DNA of 29,146 nucleotides from assembly GCA_964480275.1 (NCBI GenBank), contig CAYZOC010000007.1, positions 1-29,146 on the forward strand, read 5' to 3'. The translations under genes were made by a program, and so were the position numbers. Of the stretch, positions 25,334 through 29,146 are shown piece after piece (the stretch's first letter is position 1; every line of letters begins with the position of its first letter). Below the pieces are notes generated by a model that searched no databases, was not told the origin of the DNA, and worked only from the letters and a program-made list of their open reading frames with translations. Source of the DNA: DATESG01 sp964480275. Lineage in GTDB: Bacteria > Bacillota_I > Bacilli_A > RFN20 > CAG-826.

Positions 25334-26857
25334 TTAACCAAGCTTCATATAATCTCTAATTAAGCGTTGTGAGAGAACAAATGTTCCTTTGCCAAATATT
25401 TTATCAAGTTCACTAATCAAGTCTTTTAATTCATCCTGCATAAACGCAAGGTTTAGCGAGGTGAATTTCTTAAGAATTTTGGACATAAAGATAAAATCAA
25501 GGGCTTCAACTTCTTTACCACCACAACCAACAAAATTTGCCACAAAAATCTTAAGTTGCTTCATAATCCGATTCCCAAAAGAAATCCGGAATTTTTCGGT
25601 CACATATTGATCGAGTTTTTCAAATTTTGCAAGCCCCGTTTTGGAAAGTGGGTAATTACTTTGCGCTTGTGAATATAAGAGAGCAAGGTTTTCATAAGGC
25701 ATTAAGACACCTTCGGTATATTCAGCATCAAAGCGTGTCCCCTTATCATTAAGTGTTAGTGTAATAGCCCGATCATATACCTTGTCGGTAATTTTAAATG
25801 TTGAATCATCGTTATTAGCAGTGCCAACAAACCAGATATTTTGCGTGATTAAAAGTTTACCATTTTCAATGAGTTCGGGATTCATATCGTCAGCAGTGCG
25901 CGTGACTTCAACCTTCCACTCATCTTTAACAGGCATTTCCATAATTGATAAAAAATCAGCAAAATAATATTCAATTCTTGCAAGATTCATTTCATCAAGA
26001 ATGACAATATTTACATCCTTACGATATGTTGCTTCATAAATCGCTGTTAGAAAAGCCGTTTCATTAAACTTCTTCGTAAATTCATTAAAGTAGCCCATCA
26101 TCTCTGTCCGTTCCCGCCACGAGGGTTGAACTGAACAAACGGTGACATCACGTTTAAAAAATTTCCCAAGTGAATATGGGAATGACGTTTTACCAGTTCC
26201 CGAAATACCTTCTAGAATAATAAATTTACTTGTGCCTAGTGCCGCAAACATTGTTCTAATAGTTGGTATATCATAATAAAGACCGAGTTGCGAAGCAGCA
26301 AATTTTTGAAACCGGGCAACTAGTTGTTCTAATGTAAGACCAATATCAGAAGGCGGAATAATAATTTCATGTGGCTTTTCTTTATATGTTCCATCAATTT
26401 GAGCAAGACGAGGGAATGTTTCAACAACCTTGCGATTGTCTTGGAGCCCTTGTTGATCTTCGTTCAAATCAATACCAAAAGTCTCGGCCTTAAGCTTAAG
26501 AATTTCATTTTTCTCTTGAATCGCAAATAATAATTCCTTGTTGAGTCGTTGATTTTCTTCGACTAGACGTTCTTTAGTAATACTTTTAGACCGGTAGACA
26601 ACATTTTTGCGAATAAAGAAATATGCACCATAACTGAGCGCGGCGACAAACGCAACAAGTAGAACAACAAAAACAACAAATAAAATCCAGCCACCAACAC
26701 CAAATTGTTCACGATAAGTTTCAAAAATTAGGCCATATTCGCGGAAGTCACTAGCAAAATTTACCCAGGGTTGGGCAAAAACGGTGACAATTAACTGCCA
26801 CAAATTTCTAAATACGGCCTCAAAGAGGTATCTGATATAGGTGAAAAATGCTGTCAT
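25334..26857 (-). CDS. Membrane-anchored McrB-like AAA+ ATPase
   Basis: The 507-aa protein begins with an amphipathic or hydrophobic stretch (about 10-28) and a strong TM helix (about 55-82). A coiled coil follows (about 92-125), then a McrB-type AAA+ module. Walker A is GISGTGKT (217-224), the segment VQPSWRERTEMMGYFN (243-258) is McrB-like, Walker B is VILDEMN (285-291), sensor 1 is GTANND (345-350), and the arginine-finger region is DKVYDRA (358-364). The motor probably faces the cytosol. Classical McrB has no TM anchor and pairs with a nuclease (McrC); neither holds here. It lies between the secreted-protein gene and the DUF2357-like gene, so a role in assembly, export or remodelling at the membrane is inferred. 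Confidence 0.85.
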   Translation of the reverse strand: MTAFFTYIRYLFEAVFRNLWQLIVTVFAQPWVNFASDFREYGLIFETYREQFGVGGWILFVVFVVLLVAFVAALSYGAYFFIRKNVVYRSKSITKERLVEENQRLNKELLFAIQEKNEILKLKAETFGIDLNEDQQGLQDNRKVVETFPRLAQIDGTYKEKPHEIIIPPSDIGLTLEQLVARFQKFAASQLGLYYDIPTIRTMFAALGTSKFIILEGISGTGKTSFPYSLGKFFKRDVTVCSVQPSWRERTEMMGYFNEFTKKFNETAFLTAIYEATYRKDVNIVILDEMNLARIEYYFADFLSIMEMPVKDEWKVEVTRTADDMNPELIENGKLLITQNIWFVGTANNDDSTFKITDKVYDRAITLTLNDKGTRFDAEYTEGVLMPYENLALLYSQAQSNYPLSKTGLAKFEKLDQYVTEKFRISFGNRIMKQLKIFVANFVGCGGKEVEALDFIFMSKILKKFTSLNLAFMQDELKDLISELDKIFGKGTFVLSQRLIRDYMKLG

Positions 26858-26888
26858 TTATTAAAAATATCCTTCTTTATAATAACGC

Positions 26889-26914
26889 AAAACTAGTGGC
26901 TTAGCACTAGTTTT
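26889..26914 (-). terminator. 10-bp hairpin just after the secreted-protein stop (weak terminator or processing site)
   Basis: On the minus strand the perfect stem AAAACTAGTG/CACTAGTTTT with a 6-nt loop starts at the third base of the stop codon. Only four T follow, part of the stem itself, so full termination is unlikely. Such a hairpin may lower readthrough or protect the 5' mRNA, giving more secreted protein than machinery. Confidence 0.65.
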
Positions 26915-28077
26915 TATACAACTTCATTAGCAACAAACCTAAGGTTTGCCCCAAATGTCTTACCGACTAGTCGATCAGTGGATGAACGATCCCATCCTTC
27001 TAGCCATATTTTTAGTCCAACCTCAGCAATTCCTCTGGTATCAGTTACCGCGATTGGTTGGCCTGGATCGGCATCACCATTATCTAAACGATAGGCACTC
27101 AAAGTGTTATATTGGGCTGTTGCCGGAATATAGTCTACTAGTGGCCTAACGCCTACCGCTGTCTTAGCGGTTTGAGCATCAAAATCTTCTTCATCACCAG
27201 GAGGAACAATTTCCTCAGTCGTAGCTGCTCCCCAGTTACTAACATTAAGCGGATTTAAAAAGTCTCCATAGGCTAGCTCATATTTATACTCAAGCGGATC
27301 ATCATCATGAAGTGAAGAATAATCAATTGTGTCATAGTATCCATCACCATCAATATCAAGGCGACCTCCGACGAGAGTGGAACCAGGTTGAATTCTCCCT
27401 GGACTAACAATGTCACTAACTAAACTACTTTCAAACCCAAAACGGAGTGCCTCTCTTAAGGCAATTTCGCCGACAAATTGAAAGTCTTTATCAAGATAAA
27501 TCCCATAATCTTCAACCCCAACATAAAGTTCGTCACTCTGCTTGCGTGTTACACGAAAAATCACATCGAGCGAGAAATAGCTTTTGTTGGGAGCTTCGAT
27601 ATCTTGCCTAGATATCGGCGTATCATCACTAGGATTAACAGGTTGCGAATAAATCGTGAGTGAATCACCTTTTTTAAACGCTCCTGAAGTAGTTGGTTCA
27701 ACTGCATTATCACTAGTATAACCAGTTAAAGCCACTAAATATCTAACAAGCGCACTCCCTGCTGTAGGTTGCGTCCAATAGACATAACCATCACCACCAA
27801 TGTTATGATCATCCAACCAAAGACCATATTTCTGTAGGTCAATTTGGGGAATAACCTTTGATACACGGAATCCAAGTTCAGTCAAACCAGTCTCGGATGC
27901 GTTATCGACAAGCGCAACCGAAGTCGCGTTTGATAAACGTGTACCAACAGCATAACCGAGGTAGGAGATAATTATAAATGAGGTGAGAATTGTCGAAGAA
28001 ATAAGTCCTAAAAACTTAGCACGCTTTTTTCTTTTGCGGTTGTCTAAAAACTCTTTTTCAAGATCAATCTCTGCCAT
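26914..28077 (-). CDS. Secreted/surface protein, probable SipW-type substrate with Ca-binding-like loop
   Basis: The 387-aa protein starts with about 22 charged residues and one TM/signal helix (about 23-44). It has no cysteine, is acidic and rich in beta-type sequence, and carries DIDGDGYYD (241-249), which fits a DxDxDG calcium loop. Near the C-terminus KIWLEGWD (356-363) then G-x-x-F matches the end of the protein at 29042-29146, and resembles the C-terminal strand common in SipW-dependent exported proteins (from memory). A helix followed by ALVDNAS may hold the cleavage site; a standard A-x-A site is not clear. The start at 28077 has AGGAGG 7 nt upstream; an ATG at 28098 would swallow the ribosome site. 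It is the first gene of the c-di-GMP riboswitch operon. It may be a fibre or matrix subunit. Confidence 0.75.
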   Translation of the reverse strand: MAEIDLEKEFLDNRKRKKRAKFLGLISSTILTSFIIISYLGYAVGTRLSNATSVALVDNASETGLTELGFRVSKVIPQIDLQKYGLWLDDHNIGGDGYVYWTQPTAGSALVRYLVALTGYTSDNAVEPTTSGAFKKGDSLTIYSQPVNPSDDTPISRQDIEAPNKSYFSLDVIFRVTRKQSDELYVGVEDYGIYLDKDFQFVGEIALREALRFGFESSLVSDIVSPGRIQPGSTLVGGRLDIDGDGYYDTIDYSSLHDDDPLEYKYELAYGDFLNPLNVSNWGAATTEEIVPPGDEEDFDAQTAKTAVGVRPLVDYIPATAQYNTLSAYRLDNGDADPGQPIAVTDTRGIAEVGLKIWLEGWDRSSTDRLVGKTFGANLRFVANEVV

Positions 28078-28098
28078 TAGATTACCTCCTTTCCTCAA

Positions 28099-28229
28099 TT
28101 AGATAGTTTTAAAGATTACATCTTTGATGCAGGTGAACTTCGCATCTAGCTCTTAGTGCCCATTACACACTAGTAGCAGCGGCGAATATTGTTCTTCTAC
28201 TCTTTATGAGTTAGGAGTCCCTCTTTGAA
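28099..28229 (-). other. Long structured 5' leader between riboswitch terminator and first gene
   Basis: About 130 nt without an ORF separate the riboswitch terminator from the ribosome site. It can fold into several consecutive hairpins, for example AAAGAT/ATCTTT (28111-28125), GATGC/GCATC (28126-28146), TAGTG/CACTA (28154-28172 region) and AGTAG/CTACT (28172-28201 region). No known RNA class is recognised. It may be an mRNA-stabilising leader or a second control element. Confidence 0.45.
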
Positions 28230-28275
28230 TAAAAAATGATGCTAACCAATAATTGCCCGATAATTGATTAGATGT
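28230..28275 (-). terminator. c-di-GMP-riboswitch-controlled terminator
   Basis: On the minus strand CATCTAATCAAT pairs with ATTGGTTAGCATC (one bulge, one G-U), with a large loop containing TCGGGC, followed by a run of six T. It begins 5 nt after the aptamer P1 stem, as expected for an expression platform. Confidence 0.8.
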
Positions 28276-28279
28276 TTTT

Positions 28280-28370
28280 CTATTCATTACGGCAACTGGC
28301 TACCATCGTTACGAAGGCCCTTTAGTTTTGCGTCGTTAGATTTCTCTAACTTTGCTTTTATCAAGAATAG
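28280..28370 (-). ncRNA. c-di-GMP-I riboswitch (GEMM)
   Basis: On the minus strand the conserved core is clear: GCAAA, then a P2 stem GTTAGA/TCTAAC closed by a GAAA tetraloop, then GACGCAAAACTAAAGGGCC, a P3 hairpin, and GATGGTAGCCAGTTGCC. A P1 stem (CTATTC with GAATAG) may close it, though its 5' arm is close to the transcription start. The order and spacing match the GEMM-I class that binds cyclic di-GMP. It is followed by a terminator and by the export operon. Whether c-di-GMP turns the operon on or off cannot be settled by eye. Confidence 0.93.
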
Positions 28371-28397
28371 TATATATCATTTTTTACAGCTTGTAAA
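28369..28397 (-). promoter_or_regulatory. Promoter of the c-di-GMP-controlled operon, with operator-like repeat
   Basis: The minus strand has -35 TTTACA (28392-28397) and -10 TATACT (28369-28374) at exactly 17 bp. The -35 is one arm of the inverted repeat TTTACA-GCT-TGTAAA (28383-28397), a possible repressor or activator site. Transcription would start near 28363, at the aptamer. Confidence 0.7.
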
Positions 28398-28421
28398 TAG
28401 AGAAGCAAAATATTTTTTCAA

Positions 28422-28449
28422 TAAAAAAAGCCACGTGTTTATGGCCTTT
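28422..28449 (-). terminator. Terminator of the two-TM protein gene
   Basis: On the minus strand AAGGCCA/TGGCTTT with an 8-nt loop is followed by seven T, 24 nt after the stop. It shows that the gene at 28474 is a unit separate from the riboswitch operon. Confidence 0.88.
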
Positions 28450-28473
28450 TTCCTACTTTAAACAGTAAATAAA

Positions 28474-28854
28474 CTATTTTTTATCCGCACTTTCCATCTC
28501 TTTTAGGAGCTCTTCACGAGCTTGACGGCGTGCTTCTTCAATTAATTGTTCTTTGGTCATACCAGCGGCATCAAATTTCTTTTCTTTATCATTGTTAAGA
28601 GCTTTGATAAGCAGATAGACATTAAATAGAAAGAAAACAATAAGTGGGAAGACAACAATCATAAACATCCAGATTGGATTAAATTGTAACCATTTGATCC
28701 AGTCCATAAATGCATTTCCACCAGCCTGACCATCTGCTGTTACCATCGCGATAATCGAAACAGTGACAAGAAAAACCATTAATACAACTTCAGCGATAAT
28801 AAGTGCTAGGTTAAGCCACGATGGCAATTTAAACTTAGTTATTTCATTTTTCAT
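28474..28854 (-). CDS. Small two-TM protein with charged helical tail
   Basis: I cannot assign a family. The 126-aa protein has two TM helices (about 14-40 and 58-83), a short loop between them, and a C-terminal charged helix with GMTKEQLIEEARRQAREELL. The tail resembles in composition those on the signal peptidase and the DUF2357-like protein, which suggests contact between the encoded proteins. AGAGGT stands 9 nt before the start. It has its own promoter and terminator, placed between the two secreted-protein genes. Confidence 0.7.
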   Translation of the reverse strand: MKNEITKFKLPSWLNLALIIAEVVLMVFLVTVSIIAMVTADGQAGGNAFMDWIKWLQFNPIWMFMIVVFPLIVFFLFNVYLLIKALNNDKEKKFDAAGMTKEQLIEEARRQAREELLKEMESADKK

Positions 28855-28884
28855 GTGAAAAGTACCTCTTTTTGATATATAACA

Positions 28885-28913
28885 ATGATAAATAAAAAAA
28901 ACATAAGTGTCAA
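28885..28913 (-). promoter_or_regulatory. Promoter of the two-TM protein gene
   Basis: The minus strand has a consensus -35 TTGACA (28908-28913) and -10 TATCAT (28885-28890) at 17 bp, the latter 30 nt before the start codon. An eight-T tract fills part of the spacer. Confidence 0.7.
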
Positions 28914-28991
28914 TGTATTAATTTTTAATAGAAGCGACTGCTAATAGGTTGTTATATAATTTTTTATAGGAAAAACCATTGATTTAAGAAA

Positions 28992-29017
28992 AGAAAAAGG
29001 TCATCCGAAGATGACCC
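28992..29017 (-). terminator. Terminator of the secreted-protein gene at the window edge
   Basis: On the minus strand GGTCATC/GATGACC closes a TTCG tetraloop, followed by a T-rich tail, 25 nt after the stop. It is a strong, stable terminator, fitting a highly expressed gene. Confidence 0.92.
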
Positions 29018-29041
29018 AATCATAAGATGATTTTATACCGA

Positions 29042-29146
29042 TTATGCAGCTAGGCCGTATAATTCAATATTAATATTAAAGATTCCACCGATTGCAGCAT
29101 TAACCGCATGTTCATCTTCCCCTTCAATCCAGGCACGGAAAGTAAG
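29042..29146 (-). CDS. C-terminus of a second secreted protein (partial)
   Basis: Thirty-four codons run from the window edge to a TAA at 29042-29044. The peptide includes FRAWIEGEDEHAVNAAIGG then F and alternating hydrophobic residues, and ends in YGLAA. It lines up with the C-terminus of the protein at 26914-28077: W-[IL]-E-G-x-D, then G-x-x-F about eight residues on. It is probably a paralogous surface or matrix subunit. The N-terminal part lies outside the window. Confidence 0.7.
   Translation of the reverse strand, partial: LTFRAWIEGEDEHAVNAAIGGIFNINIELYGLAA

Noticed and set aside
23907..26857. McrBC-type restriction system for phage defence
   Set aside because: No nuclease or modified-base-binding domain is visible, the ATPase is membrane-anchored, and the pair is embedded among export and c-di-GMP genes.
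28126..28215. Possible THF or c-di-GMP-II riboswitch in the second leader (pieces like AGAGTAG, AATGGGCACT)
   Set aside because: Only short scattered similarities; the conserved cores and stems of these classes do not line up, and THF control would not suit the genes.

Overview
The window comes from a low-GC Gram-positive-type bacterium, most likely in or near the Bacilli/Mollicutes. Supporting signs are AT-rich DNA (GC in the mid-thirties by eye), AGGAGG ribosome sites, many U-tailed terminators, and B. subtilis-like riboswitch classes. TGG encodes Trp throughout and no gene needs TGA read as Trp, so the standard code applies and a Mycoplasma is unlikely. The species cannot be fixed from this sequence. 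No phage, IS element, CRISPR array or rRNA is visible.

Left part (1-11300): a tRNA-Thr(CGU) on the minus strand, then a secreted and anchored endonuclease I. Next comes a c-di-AMP (ydaO-type) riboswitch with terminator, ahead of a CPA2 cation/proton antiporter and a PII-like protein. Convergent to these is a DUF1858 / DUF438-hemerythrin-PAS / DUF454 operon. A lysine riboswitch with terminator precedes a polar amino-acid ABC importer (lipoprotein, permease, ATPase), which identifies the likely substrate as lysine. Then follows mgsA, an unknown 109-aa gene and a three-gene ABC-2 exporter.

Middle part (11300-18300): a small membrane protein on the plus strand, then a minus-strand operon of natA-like, natB-like, O6-alkylguanine methyltransferase-type and HD-hydrolase genes. 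The terminator of that operon lies inside the convergent gene. After it come a MATE exporter with two palindromic operator-like elements and a P1B-4-type heavy-metal ATPase.

Right part (18300-29146), the most unusual: one apparent minus-strand transcription unit of about 10 kb. It starts at a good promoter followed by a c-di-GMP-I (GEMM) riboswitch and an intrinsic terminator. The genes in order are a secreted protein with a Ca-binding-like loop, a hairpin just after its stop, a membrane-anchored McrB-like AAA+ ATPase, a DUF2357-like protein whose C-terminus is a Lys/Glu coiled coil, a SipW/ER-type signal peptidase with a coiled-coil tail, a membrane GGDEF(degenerate)-EAL protein, a nucleoside-phosphorylase-like protein, and a REC-PAS-PAS-GGDEF(degenerate)-EAL protein. 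Upstream are a small two-TM protein with a similar charged tail and, at the window edge, the C-terminus of a second secreted protein sharing the W-[IL]-E-G-x-D motif. My reading is a c-di-GMP-controlled surface or matrix-export system that carries its own c-di-GMP phosphodiesterases. The combination of a SipW-type peptidase and substrate with a membrane McrB-like ATPase pair is, as far as I know, not a described system.
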